NCBI GenBank assembly: GCA_029287965.1
Contig: JARFQC010000139.1
Coordinates: 1-17,900, forward strand
DNA from: Arenicellales bacterium
GTDB lineage: Bacteria; Pseudomonadota; Gammaproteobacteria; BMS3Bbin11
Length of the DNA stretch: 17,900 bases
Direction of reading: 5' to 3'
A program made the translations under genes and the position numbers. Positions 7,205 through 14,713 of this stretch are shown one piece after another. The notes under the pieces were generated by a model. That model was not told where the DNA came from and did no database searches. It was given only the letters and a program-made list of their open reading frames with translations. Position 1 is the first letter of the stretch. Each line of letters starts with the position of its first letter.

Positions 7205-8679
7205 CATGTTGTTAGCGATTTACGCATATTGGAGGGAGGGATGTTCATCAGCTCACGATACTTGGCTACAGTTCTGCGTGCGACCTGTATGCCCTGTTCG
7301 GATAGCAGTTCGGCAATCCGGTTGTCGCTGATGGGTTTGCTCGGCGGCTCGTTCTCAACCAGTTTACGGATGTGGGAACGAATCGCCGTAGCAGAACACG
7401 TGCCGCCGTCTGATGTGCTGACGTGGCTGGAGAAAAAATATTTGAGTTCGAACACGCCGAGCGGAGTCTGCATGTACTTGTGCGTGGTGACGCGCGAGAT
7501 CGTTGACTCGTGGAGGTCCAGCGCTTCGGCAATGTTATGCAGAACCATGGGTTTCATGGCCGTGTCGCCGTGTTCGAAGAAATCATACTGCCGCTTGAGG
7601 ATTTCGTTCGCCACCCTGAGCAGTGTTTCATTGCGGTTCTGCAGGCTCTTGATATACCAGCGTGCTTCCTGCAGGTTGTCCCTGAGGTAACGGTTTTCGT
7701 CGCTGCTGTCGCCGCGCTTGATCAGGCTTTTGTAGTACTTGTTGACGCCCAGCTTGGGCAGCGCTTCCTCGTTGAGGCTGATGCGCCAGCGTCCATTATG
7801 CTTCTTCACCGTGAGGTCGGGAATGATGTAGCGCGGATCTTCGGCCTGGATGATGCTGCCCGGCCTGGGATTGAGACCCTGTATCAGGGCGATGGCACCG
7901 TTCAGTTCAGCGGCGCTTGCCTGCACGGCGCGCCTCAGTTTTGTCAGGTCACGACTGCCTACCAGGCCGAGATGGTCGCTGACTATCTTGCGGGCAGTGT
8001 CCAGGTGCGGTGTGTCTTCAGGGTAGTGACGCAGCTGGATGAGCAGCGAGTCGGCCACGTCGCGTGCTGCAACGCCGACCGGGTCAAAACTCTGCACCAT
8101 GTGCAGGACCGCGATCACTTCGTCCTCTTCAACTTCTTCTGCCGGGTCGAAGCCCTGCATGATCTCGTCTATGGTCTGGGTCAGGTAGCCGTCATCGTTT
8201 ACCGCCTCGATCAGGGTCGATGCGATGACCCGGTCGCGGTCGGATAGCGGGGTCATCTGCAGCTGCCAGCTGAGATGGTCATGCAATGTGGCCGGTGCCG
8301 AGTTGCGGCTGTCTATCTCGTTGCCGGTCCAGCTGTCATCTGACGAGCCTGAACCGGAGGCCACGGGGATGTATACGTCGTCATCCCATGCATAGTCATC
8401 CTTGAGTTCTTCGCTTGCAGAACCCTGGTCGAACACCTCGTTGGTGTCGGTGCTGTCGTTGCCTGTCTCGGCCGTTTGCGTTTCCGTCGCCGTGGTCTCG
8501 ACGGCTTCCTCGCTGCTGTCGCTACCGTCGACGGTATCCAGCATCGGGTTGCTTTCGAGGGCAGCTTGGATCTCGGAACGCAGGTCTATAACGGAAAGCT
8601 GCAGAAGCTTGATAGCCTGTTGCAGTTGGGGCGTCATGGCCAGTTTCTGGCCGAGTTTTAATTCCAGTGACTGTCTCAT
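7204..8679 (-). CDS. rpoN: RNA polymerase sigma-54 factor
   Basis: RpoN directs RNA polymerase to -24/-12 promoters that need enhancer-binding activators. The 491 residues have the usual three regions. Region I is Gln/Leu-rich (residues 1-50, LKLGQKLAMTPQLQQAIKLLQLS). Region II is acidic and Ser/Thr-rich (about 50-125). The core-binding and DNA-binding part has STISRVTTHKYMQTPLGVFELKYFFSS and ends with the RpoN box ARRTVAKYRE (467-476). Nothing appears missing. The ATG at 8677-8679 has no clear Shine-Dalgarno sequence and overlaps the stop of a possible 15-codon leader. It is separated from lptB by 240 bp, the only sizeable gap in the minus-strand run, so it may have its own promoter. Confidence 0.96.
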   Translation of the reverse strand: MRQSLELKLGQKLAMTPQLQQAIKLLQLSVIDLRSEIQAALESNPMLDTVDGSDSSEEAVETTATETQTAETGNDSTDTNEVFDQGSASEELKDDYAWDDDVYIPVASGSGSSDDSWTGNEIDSRNSAPATLHDHLSWQLQMTPLSDRDRVIASTLIEAVNDDGYLTQTIDEIMQGFDPAEEVEEDEVIAVLHMVQSFDPVGVAARDVADSLLIQLRHYPEDTPHLDTARKIVSDHLGLVGSRDLTKLRRAVQASAAELNGAIALIQGLNPRPGSIIQAEDPRYIIPDLTVKKHNGRWRISLNEEALPKLGVNKYYKSLIKRGDSSDENRYLRDNLQEARWYIKSLQNRNETLLRVANEILKRQYDFFEHGDTAMKPMVLHNIAEALDLHESTISRVTTHKYMQTPLGVFELKYFFSSHVSTSDGGTCSATAIRSHIRKLVENEPPSKPISDNRIAELLSEQGIQVARRTVAKYRELMNIPPSNMRKSLTT

Positions 8680-8723
8680 GCAGGATAGCTTGCCGCGCTA
8701 AACCGGACAGGGTTGATTTTCAT
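8676..8723 (-). CDS. Possible 15-residue leader peptide coupled to rpoN
   Basis: The small frame starts at ATG 8721-8723, with GGGGGA eight bases upstream (8732-8737). It encodes MKINPVRFSAASYPA and stops at TGA 8676-8678, overlapping the rpoN ATG as ATGA. Because rpoN itself lacks a good ribosome binding site, coupled translation from this frame would explain its initiation. The peptide resembles no known family, and its length makes chance occurrence quite possible. An in-frame ATG at 8745-8747 would make it 23 residues but sits only three bases from GGAGG. Confidence 0.25.
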   Translation of the reverse strand: MKINPVRFSAASYPA

Positions 8724-8745
8724 GAGTTTTGTCCCCCGTAATGTC

Positions 8746-8774
8746 ATCTTCCTCCCGTGCCGATGTGTTGTCAA
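8746..8774 (-). promoter_or_regulatory. Candidate sigma-70-type promoter for rpoN
   Basis: On the minus strand a perfect -35 TTGACA (8769-8774) is followed after 17 bp by GAAGAT (8746-8751), which matches only three of six bases of the -10 consensus. The implied start near 8739 would be about 60 bases before rpoN and just upstream of the possible leader. The strong -35 and exact spacing support it; the poor -10 weakens it. Confidence 0.3.
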
Positions 8775-8919
8775 TGACATGCAAGGGACCCTGGTCATGC
8801 CGGTAGCGGCTGCGAATACGGCGACCTGCAACGGACGGTATATTCTGCAGCGGGGAGGTTTCATGGTGACGGCGGGACATGTTTCGGCTGGATGGCGTGC
8901 AGCAGGTAGCGGTCCGTAC

Positions 8920-9645
8920 TCAGAGACGGAAATTGTGTCCCAGGTACACTTCGCGCACTTCCTTGTGGGTCAGTACGTCTTCTGCACTGCCCGCAGTCAG
9001 CACCTGGCCATCACTGAGAATATAGGCGCGGTCGCAGATGCCGAGTGTTTCACGCACGTTGTGATCGGTAATCAGCAGGCCGATGCCCATGTTCTTCAAC
9101 TGCGAGATGATCTGCTGGATGTCGCCTACCGAGATGGGATCGATGCCTGCGAACGGCTCATCAAGCAGGATGAATGACGGCTCCAGTGCCAGCGCCCGGG
9201 CGATCTCGACCCGGCGTCGTTCACCGCCGGACAGGCTGATGCCCAATGAATCACGCTTGTGTTCTATATTGAACTCCTCGAGCAGGTAGTCGACGCGCTT
9301 GTGGCACTCTTCGGATGTCAGACCCGGCTGCACTTCAAGCACGGCCATGATGTTTTCTTCTACTGTCAGCTTGCGGAATACTGACGGTTCCTGCGGTAGA
9401 TAGCCAATGCCGAGCTGCGCGCGTTTGTGCATCGGCAAGGCGGTGATGTCGTTCTCGTCCAGCCAGATCGTGCCCTTGTTTGGGCGAACCAGCCCGACAA
9501 TCATGTAGAAGCAGGTGGTCTTGCCGGCACCGTTCGGACCCAGCAGGCCGACGACCTCACCGGTCTCTACCTGGATATCTACGCCATTGACGACGGGTGC
9601 GCCCTTGTACTGCTTCTGCAGGTCGCCGGTGGAGAGTGTGCTCAT
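8920..9645 (-). CDS. lptB: LPS export ABC transporter ATP-binding protein LptB
   Basis: LptB is the ATPase of LptB2FG, which extracts lipopolysaccharide from the inner membrane and pushes it across the Lpt bridge. The 241 residues show all ABC motifs: Walker A GPNGAGKT (36-43), Q-loop YLPQEPSVF (82-90), signature LSGGERRR (138-145), Walker B FILLDEP (158-164) and switch His H195 in TDHNVRET. The end YLGHNFRL is characteristic of LptB. The ATG overlaps the lptA stop (ATGA at 9642-9645). LptF and LptG are not in this window, as expected, since they usually lie elsewhere. Confidence 0.96.
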   Translation of the reverse strand: MSTLSTGDLQKQYKGAPVVNGVDIQVETGEVVGLLGPNGAGKTTCFYMIVGLVRPNKGTIWLDENDITALPMHKRAQLGIGYLPQEPSVFRKLTVEENIMAVLEVQPGLTSEECHKRVDYLLEEFNIEHKRDSLGISLSGGERRRVEIARALALEPSFILLDEPFAGIDPISVGDIQQIISQLKNMGIGLLITDHNVRETLGICDRAYILSDGQVLTAGSAEDVLTHKEVREVYLGHNFRL

Positions 9646-10217
9646 TGAGGTTTTTTCATCGCACCCGGCTGAATGATGACGCGTGTACGTCCGCTGGATG
9701 AAGTGGTTGCATCGACGCCCTTGGGTTTGCCCTGGGCAGCGCTTTTTTCCAATTGGCTGCGGGTCTTGCCCTTGACGGTCATCTTGCTGGTCTGTGTGTT
9801 GTAGTAGATCACCTGGCCGGTGATGGTGTTGGTGCCTTGCGTGAGCCGGGCGTTGTCACGGATGGTGACGAGGTTTTTCTTCTGTTCCATCTTGAGGGTA
9901 AGCCCCTGGCCTTTGACTTCCTCGTCCTTGCCTTCAGGAATCTGGCGGAACTTGACCGGTTTGCCCCACGCCGTGGCCGTATCGATCTGGTCGCCGGCAT
10001 AATCGATGATGACTTTGTCGGCTTCGATATGCAGGCTGCCCTGGTCAATGATGACATTGCCGGTCAGTGTCCTGGTGCCGCTGCGGAAGTCGATGTCAGT
10101 GGTATCTGCCTGGATGGCGATCGGTGCATCCTTGTCGCTGTCCAGTGCGACCGCACTTGCCGGCAGGGCAAGGCAGATAGTCGCGAACAGGGCCGCGATG
10201 TGATTGCTCATATTCAT
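9642..10217 (-). CDS. lptA: LPS transport periplasmic protein LptA
   Basis: LptA forms the periplasmic bridge that carries LPS from LptC to LptD. The 191 residues begin with a signal peptide (hydrophobic core about residues 8-18, likely cleavage after PASA or SAVA at 22-24). An OstA/LptA beta-jellyroll domain follows (about 33-145), with QADTTDIDF, GNVIIDQGSLHIEADKVII, MEQKKNLVTIRDNARLTQG and GQVIYYNTQTSKMTVKG. The tail is basic and Ser-rich, ending GRTRVIIQPG. There are two ATGs two codons apart (10215-10217 and 10209-10211). AAGGG is better placed for the second, so the exact start is uncertain by two residues. The start overlaps the lptC stop as ATGA. Confidence 0.95.
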   Translation of the reverse strand: MNMSNHIAALFATICLALPASAVALDSDKDAPIAIQADTTDIDFRSGTRTLTGNVIIDQGSLHIEADKVIIDYAGDQIDTATAWGKPVKFRQIPEGKDEEVKGQGLTLKMEQKKNLVTIRDNARLTQGTNTITGQVIYYNTQTSKMTVKGKTRSQLEKSAAQGKPKGVDATTSSSGRTRVIIQPGAMKKPQ

Positions 10218-10672
10218 AATCCCTTGTTTTGTGAGATGGGTTCTTTCAGAACGATTCTCAACCTTTCAGTTGTTGTCACGCCGCCGCTTCCGGTTGCGTC
10301 CTTGCCGCGAATGACACGCACGTTTCCGGTCATGATGACTTCGTCGCCGTCAGGCGCCACCCAGCCGGTTTCGGCATAGATATGGGTCGGCGCTTCGTTC
10401 GGGCTGTGCTGGATAATATGTGGCTTATCGAGCAGTGAGGTGTCGTCATCGGGATAATGCACCATGCGTGCGGCTTCAAGCACGTACTTTTTCGTGCCGT
10501 CTATGTCCATGCCGACAGCGGTAAAATTCTCGATATAGTAATCCGGGTCGTGGCGCTGCTCAATGGACAACTGCTCTTCGGGTTCCGCAATCAGGTCTGA
10601 TTGCATCCAGGCTGTCAGCGCCGCCAGGACTATGACAATGCTGAAAATGATGGTGCGCTCTAGCCAGTTCAA
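10214..10672 (-). CDS. lptC: LPS export protein LptC, C-terminally short
   Basis: LptC is a single-span inner-membrane protein that receives LPS from LptB2FG and hands it to LptA. The protein has a membrane segment at residues 7-23, then the jellyroll with DPDYYIENFTAVGMDIDGTKKYVLEA, MVHYPDDDTSLLDKP and GNVRVIRG. It ends at residue 152, soon after TTTERLRIVLKEP. E. coli LptC has 191 residues and continues with further strands, and no remnant of those is present because the TGA overlaps the lptA ATG. About 40 residues are therefore absent, as if deleted. The start is TTG at 10670-10672, overlapping the kdsC stop by 4 nt. The family assignment is firm; whether the short form works is unknown. 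Confidence 0.9.
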   Translation of the reverse strand: MNWLERTIIFSIVIVLAALTAWMQSDLIAEPEEQLSIEQRHDPDYYIENFTAVGMDIDGTKKYVLEAARMVHYPDDDTSLLDKPHIIQHSPNEAPTHIYAETGWVAPDGDEVIMTGNVRVIRGKDATGSGGVTTTERLRIVLKEPISQNKGL

Positions 10673-11265
10673 AGTTCGATCTTGTCCGTGCGCATGAGGA
10701 ACTGCTGCATGGCCCTCGTATAGTTACCCTGTGCATGCAGGACCATTTCGCAGACATCGCGCGCTGCACCGTAGCCCCCGGCATGCCGGGTTGTCCAGTG
10801 CGCGTGGCGCAGCACCAGCGGGTGCGCCTCAGGTACCGTCACGGCAAGGCCGGCCTGCAGCATGACGGGGAGGTCAACCACGTCGTCGCCGACGAATGCG
10901 ACCTGTGCATCGTCCAGGCCGAGTTCGTCACGCAGCTGCAGATAGGCAGGGAACTTGTCGACTGCACCCTGCACCAGGTGGGCGATTTTCAGGTTGCGCG
11001 CCCGGTGCGCAACCAGGTTGGACGTGCGCGCGGTGATAATGCCTGCCTTGATGCCAGACTGTTGCAGCAGGTTTATGCCGAGGCCGTCGCGCGAGTGAAA
11101 CGCCTTGCTCTCGGTGCCGTTGTCATCGAAAAACAGCTGGCCGTTGGTCAGCACGCCATCGACATCGAACAGCACCAGCCTGATAGCCGCGGCGGTTTCC
11201 ATGACATCTGGCGGGATGTCCAGGTCCGGCCGGAGGATATCCTCGTCATCGAAGCGGTGATTCAT
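10669..11265 (-). CDS. kdsC: 3-deoxy-D-manno-octulosonate 8-phosphate phosphatase KdsC
   Basis: KdsC removes the phosphate from Kdo-8-phosphate to give Kdo, the inner-core sugar of LPS. The 198 residues belong to the HAD superfamily without a cap domain. Motif I is LFDVDGVLT (nucleophile D34, acid D36), followed by FHSRDGLGI, motif II IITARTS, and motif IV VGDDVVDLPVM. The end carries the family pattern HAGGYGAARDVCEMVL. It has about ten more N-terminal residues than E. coli KdsC, acidic and of no known role. The ATG overlaps the kdsD stop (ATGA at 11262-11265), pairing it with the enzyme that starts the same pathway. Confidence 0.96.
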   Translation of the reverse strand: MNHRFDDEDILRPDLDIPPDVMETAAAIRLVLFDVDGVLTNGQLFFDDNGTESKAFHSRDGLGINLLQQSGIKAGIITARTSNLVAHRARNLKIAHLVQGAVDKFPAYLQLRDELGLDDAQVAFVGDDVVDLPVMLQAGLAVTVPEAHPLVLRHAHWTTRHAGGYGAARDVCEMVLHAQGNYTRAMQQFLMRTDKIEL

Positions 11266-12230
11266 AGCAAGCCGGCCTTGAGTAAATCATGCATGTTCAA
11301 CGCCCCGACCGGTCGATGGTCGGGGTTCACGGCGATGATGCTGTTGAAGGATTTCTGCTGCATCATGTTGACCACCTCGGCGGCGAGCGTGTCCGGCGTG
11401 GTGACACGCGGTTCCCGTGTCATCACTTCCGTCACCGCGGCCTCGAGATCCAGGCCCCGGTTGAGTGTGCGACGGAGGTCTCCATCGGTGTAGATGCCGG
11501 TCAGCCTGCCCTGCGCATCGACGATGCCCGTCATGCCCAGGCCCTTGCCGGTCATCTCCAGCAGTGCTGCTTCAAGACTGGCGGTCTCGTCCACCAGCGG
11601 AATGTCTTCGCCATCGTGCATGATGTCTTCGACATACAGCAGCAGGCGTTTGCCGAGTGAACCACCGGGATGGGACAGGGCGAAATCCTGCTCGGTGAAG
11701 TTGCGTGCCTTGAGCAGGGCCACGGCCAGTGCATCGCCCATGGCGAGGGCTGCGGTGGTGCTCGATGTAGGGGCGAGGTTGAGCGGGCAGGCCTCTTTTT
11801 CAACGCTGACTTCGAGGCATACGTCGGCCTGTTTGCAGAGTGGATTGTCCCGGACGCTGGTCATCGATATCAGCGGAACGCCGAGTCGCTTTATCATCGG
11901 CAAAATGGAGAGTATTTCAGGGGTCTTGCCGGAGTTGGAAATGGCGATGACCGTGTCCTCGGGTGTAATCATGCCGAGGTCACCATGGCTTGCTTCGCCG
12001 GGGTGGACGAAGAACGCCGGTGAGCCTGTCGAGGCAAGCGTGGCAGCGATCTTGCTGCCGACATGCCCGGATTTGCCCATGCCGACCACGACTACCCGGC
12101 CACTGCAGTTGAGTATCGCCAGGCAGGCTTCGGCGAAGGCGTCGTTGATGCTGTCACGCAGGCCGGAAACGGCCTCGGCTTCAAGCTGGATCACCCGGCG
12201 GCCTTCGCTGATGAATTCGTCTTTCGTCAT
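11262..12230 (-). CDS. kdsD: D-arabinose 5-phosphate isomerase KdsD
   Basis: KdsD converts ribulose 5-phosphate to arabinose 5-phosphate, the first step of Kdo synthesis. The 322 residues hold an N-terminal SIS domain (about 35-185) with VVGMGKSGHVG, FVHPGEASHGDLG and ISNSGKTPE, then two CBS domains (about 202-322). The four catalytic positions known from E. coli (Lys, Glu, Glu, His) are present at K53, E105, E146 and H187, all shifted by the same six residues. I chose the ATG at 12228-12230; the frame stays open for 73 codons upstream, but those match nothing and cross the divergent promoter region. No ribosome binding site is seen at the usual distance. Confidence 0.95.
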   Translation of the reverse strand: MTKDEFISEGRRVIQLEAEAVSGLRDSINDAFAEACLAILNCSGRVVVVGMGKSGHVGSKIAATLASTGSPAFFVHPGEASHGDLGMITPEDTVIAISNSGKTPEILSILPMIKRLGVPLISMTSVRDNPLCKQADVCLEVSVEKEACPLNLAPTSSTTAALAMGDALAVALLKARNFTEQDFALSHPGGSLGKRLLLYVEDIMHDGEDIPLVDETASLEAALLEMTGKGLGMTGIVDAQGRLTGIYTDGDLRRTLNRGLDLEAAVTEVMTREPRVTTPDTLAAEVVNMMQQKSFNSIIAVNPDHRPVGALNMHDLLKAGLL

Positions 12231-12447
12231 GGCGGTCAAGTATATGCCTCTAGCTGCAGCCGGATAAACCGGTGATGCGATGCGGCATTGCACGCGTTGG
12301 TGCCGGATGACATGGCCGTCAGGGCCATTTCGGCAGGCAGCATGGATACAGATCTCCTGTTGTGAGATAACATCGGCTTCGGAATGCGGGCAGGGTGCAA
12401 CAAGGCTTATTTGGCCGCAGCATGATTGTAACAGAGACAGGATAGAC
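12231..12447. other. Divergent intergenic region between kdsD and the mla-side operon
   Basis: These 217 bp separate the two divergent runs and must hold promoters for both. No gene is supported here; open frames that cross it are extensions of the neighbours. It contains a hairpin-forming dyad at 12312-12328 (ATGGCC, GTCAG, GGCCAT) flanked by GCCG at 12302-12305 and CGGC at 12331-12334. No run of T follows, so it is not a standard terminator; an operator or cruciform is possible. No convincing -35/-10 pair was found for the plus-strand gene. Confidence 0.5.
12239..12267 (-). promoter_or_regulatory. Weak candidate promoter for kdsD, giving a near-leaderless transcript
   Basis: On the minus strand TATACT (12239-12244, five of six -10 bases) lies 17 bp after TTATCC (12262-12267, three of six -35 bases). 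The predicted start would be about two bases before the kdsD ATG, which would agree with the missing ribosome binding site. The weak -35 keeps this tentative. Confidence 0.25.
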
Positions 12448-13116
12448 ATGGATCAGGGATCCCGATCAGCAGATGAGTACTTGATGGTGGGAACCATAGG
12501 CCTGGATAACGATGCCTGGCAGGGCGGCTTCTATGACGATGACCTGCCAGCAGAATGGCGCATTGCCAGCTACAGCACGCTGCTGCGCAGCGTCATGCTG
12601 CCCGCAGATGAATGGAAGAAGGCAGCGGCAGAAGACTGGGCTGACGACGTCGACGAAGCATTTCGCTTCCTCCTCGAAGTCGATGCGCAGGAAATTGCTG
12701 CACTTGAGGCATTGCCGCAGACTCTGACTGACAGGGTCGCCGGGCTGATCATCCGCATCAATCGCCTGCCTGCTGACGACATGGTTATTGAGCGTTTGAA
12801 GGCGCTTGCCACCAGCTATCCGTTATGTCTCGACTTTGCGCCTGACATCGCATCGGATACTGCTGATTCATTTTGCACCAGGCTTGAAGCGGCAAGGCTC
12901 TGGCGTCCTGCGCAACAGCAGCAGCCATTGCATAGCGGCGCGTTGCAGATAGCGATCCTGGCCGGCGAAGACCTGCCGCAGCAGCGTGCGGTGATTGCCG
13001 AGCTTGAACGGCACATCAAGGCAGGTGGACGGGCTGGTGTGTTTCACGAACAAGCAGACAATGCCGCCGAACAGGCCCAGCAGACCCGCTTGCTGGCCGA
13101 GATGATGGGGGTATGA
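12448..13116 (+). CDS. DUF72-like conserved hypothetical protein
   Basis: The function is unknown. The 222-residue protein begins with VGTIGLDNDAWQGGFYDDDL (14-33) followed by PAEWRIASYS, which resembles the opening of DUF72 TIM-barrel proteins (GTSGW..W.G.FYP..LP). The rest is acidic and Ala/Leu-rich, with no catalytic motif, signal peptide or membrane segment that I can see. It is shorter than typical DUF72 proteins (about 240-300), so it may be a divergent or reduced member. I chose the ATG at 12448-12450, preceded by AGGA; the upstream in-frame extension to 12280 has no support. It ends one base before mlaF and so leads the Mla operon, in a position where E. coli has no such gene. Confidence 0.7.
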   Translation: MDQGSRSADEYLMVGTIGLDNDAWQGGFYDDDLPAEWRIASYSTLLRSVMLPADEWKKAAAEDWADDVDEAFRFLLEVDAQEIAALEALPQTLTDRVAGLIIRINRLPADDMVIERLKALATSYPLCLDFAPDIASDTADSFCTRLEAARLWRPAQQQQPLHSGALQIAILAGEDLPQQRAVIAELERHIKAGGRAGVFHEQADNAAEQAQQTRLLAEMMGV

Positions 13117-13117
13117 G

Positions 13118-13927
13118 GTGACGGCTTCGCTGGAACTGGTCGAGATCAGCGACCTGCATTTCAGTCGCCAGGGCAGAAGCGTTCTGGACGGCGTCACACT
13201 GTCCATACCGCGGGGGCTGGTCACTGTCATCATGGGGCCGAGCGGCGTCGGCAAGACGACCCTGTTGCAGCTGATTGGCGGTCGTCTGCGCCCCGACAGC
13301 GGCATTGTCCTGATGGACGGCCATTCCGTGCCGGATGTGAACCGGCGGGCCCTATTCGAGCTGCGCAAGCACATGGGCATGTTGTTTCAGAGCGGTGCCC
13401 TGCTGACCGATTTGAACGTGTTCGAGAATGTCGCTTTCCCGCTGCGGGAACACTACGATCTGCCGGAGCCGGTTGTGCGTCAGCTGATCCTGATGAAACT
13501 GGAGCTGGTCGGCCTGCGCGGTGCCCGTGACCTCATGCCGGCGCAGCTGTCCGGTGGCATGGCACGCCGGGTAGCGCTAGCCCGGGCCATTGCGCTGGAC
13601 CCGATGATGGTCATGTATGACGAACCCTTCACTGGCCTGGATCCCATTTCCCGCGGCGTCATCGTCAAGCTGATTCGCTCACTTAACGATCACCTCGGCA
13701 TTACTTCCCTGGTGGTCACCCATGATGTCAACGAGGCGCTGGCCATTGCCGACCGGATTCACCTGCTCAGCAGCGGTCGTGTCATCGCCAGTGGCACACC
13801 CGATGAACTGATGGCCTCCGAGCTAGAGGATGTGAAGCAATTCATGCGTGGCAGTCCGGACGGCCCGGTGCAGTTTCATTACCCGGCCGATAATTACCTC
13901 GATGATCTGCTGGACAGTACCCGATGA
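13118..13927 (+). CDS. mlaF: Phospholipid transport ABC ATP-binding protein MlaF
   Basis: MlaF is the ATPase of the inner-membrane MlaFEDB complex, which keeps phospholipids out of the outer leaflet of the outer membrane. The 269 residues contain Walker A GPSGVGKTT (40-48), the Q-loop MLFQSGALLTDLNVFENVAFPLRE, signature LSGGM (144-148), Walker B MYDEPFTGLDP (D168, E169) and switch H202. A C-terminal tail after QFMRG (DGPVQFHYPADNYLDDLL) is the family extension that contacts a neighbouring subunit. The start is GTG at 13118-13120, one base after the preceding stop. The stop overlaps mlaE (ATGA). Confidence 0.95.
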   Translation: MTASLELVEISDLHFSRQGRSVLDGVTLSIPRGLVTVIMGPSGVGKTTLLQLIGGRLRPDSGIVLMDGHSVPDVNRRALFELRKHMGMLFQSGALLTDLNVFENVAFPLREHYDLPEPVVRQLILMKLELVGLRGARDLMPAQLSGGMARRVALARAIALDPMMVMYDEPFTGLDPISRGVIVKLIRSLNDHLGITSLVVTHDVNEALAIADRIHLLSSGRVIASGTPDELMASELEDVKQFMRGSPDGPVQFHYPADNYLDDLLDSTR

Positions 13928-14697
13928 CAGACGTGCTCAGACTGACCGGTGCACTGAGCCTGAAAATGCTGGCTGTATTCGGTCGAGCGTTTTTGCTTCT
14001 GCTGCAAATGCTCAGGCACATCGGGGTGCTGGCAACGCGTTTCCCGCTGTTTGTCCAGCAGCTGTTTGTCATCGGCGTGCTGACCCTGCCGATTATCCTG
14101 GTTGCCGCCGTGTTCGTCGGCATGGTGCTGGGGCTGCAGGGCTACAACACGCTCGTCGACTATGGCGCCGAGTCGTCGCTCGGTCTGCTGGTCGCCCTGT
14201 CGCTGACGCGCGAGCTTGGCCCGGTGCTCGGTGCACTGCTGTTCGCCGGTCGTGCCGGAGCGGCCCTGACCGCTGAAATTGGCCTGATGAAATCAACCGA
14301 ACAACTGGCCGGTATGGAGATGATGGCCGTCGATCCGGTCTATCGCATCCTCGCTCCCCGCTTCTTTGCCGGCATCGTCGCGCTGCCGCTGCTTGTCGCC
14401 CTGTTCAATGTTGTCGGTATCTATGGCGGGCACCTGGTCGGCGTGGACATGCTGGGCGTCAACGCCAGTGCCTACTGGTCGGGCATGCAGCAGGGAGTAA
14501 GTTTTTACGACGATGTCATAAACGGCGTCGTCAAGAGCATGGTGTTCGGTTTCGTGATCAGCTGGATTGCCGTATTCCAGGGTTACGATGCCCGGCCGAC
14601 ACCGGACGGGGTCAGCCGTGCCACAACGATGACGGTTGTGGCATCATCGCTGCTCGTGCTGGGGCTGGACTTCGTTCTCACATCACTGATGTTCTGA
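13924..14697 (+). CDS. mlaE: Phospholipid transport permease MlaE
   Basis: MlaE is the membrane permease of the Mla ABC complex. The 257-residue protein has an N-terminal amphipathic helix region (about 10-40) and hydrophobic spans near 47-70, 85-107, 147-168, 202-219 and 237-256. The signature ELGPVLGALLFAGRAGAA continues into LTAEIGLMKSTEQLAGMEMMAVDPV (97-138), the cytoplasmic coupling segment of the family. The length fits E. coli MlaE (260). It starts within the mlaF stop, so the two are translationally coupled. Confidence 0.95.
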   Translation: MTDVLRLTGALSLKMLAVFGRAFLLLLQMLRHIGVLATRFPLFVQQLFVIGVLTLPIILVAAVFVGMVLGLQGYNTLVDYGAESSLGLLVALSLTRELGPVLGALLFAGRAGAALTAEIGLMKSTEQLAGMEMMAVDPVYRILAPRFFAGIVALPLLVALFNVVGIYGGHLVGVDMLGVNASAYWSGMQQGVSFYDDVINGVVKSMVFGFVISWIAVFQGYDARPTPDGVSRATTMTVVASSLLVLGLDFVLTSLMF

Positions 14698-14713
14698 TAA
14701 CAGGAATTTTTAT

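Noticed and set aside
7193..7207. Alternative hpf start five codons upstream
   Set aside because: It would place the strong AAGGAG inside the coding region; the downstream ATG is correctly spaced from it.
7510..8247. 245-codon open frame on the plus strand opposite rpoN
   Set aside because: It mirrors rpoN codon periodicity and has no recognisable domain. rpoN is certain on the other strand.
12280..12447. N-terminal extension of the DUF72-like protein by 56 codons
   Set aside because: The composition is Cys/Trp/Arg-rich and unlike the rest. The ATG at 12448 has a ribosome binding site and is followed at once by the conserved GTIG motif.
12231..12449. N-terminal extension of KdsD by 73 codons
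   Set aside because: The frame is open but resembles nothing and crosses the divergent promoter region. KdsD similarity begins at the ATG 12228-12230 with catalytic spacing as in E. coli.
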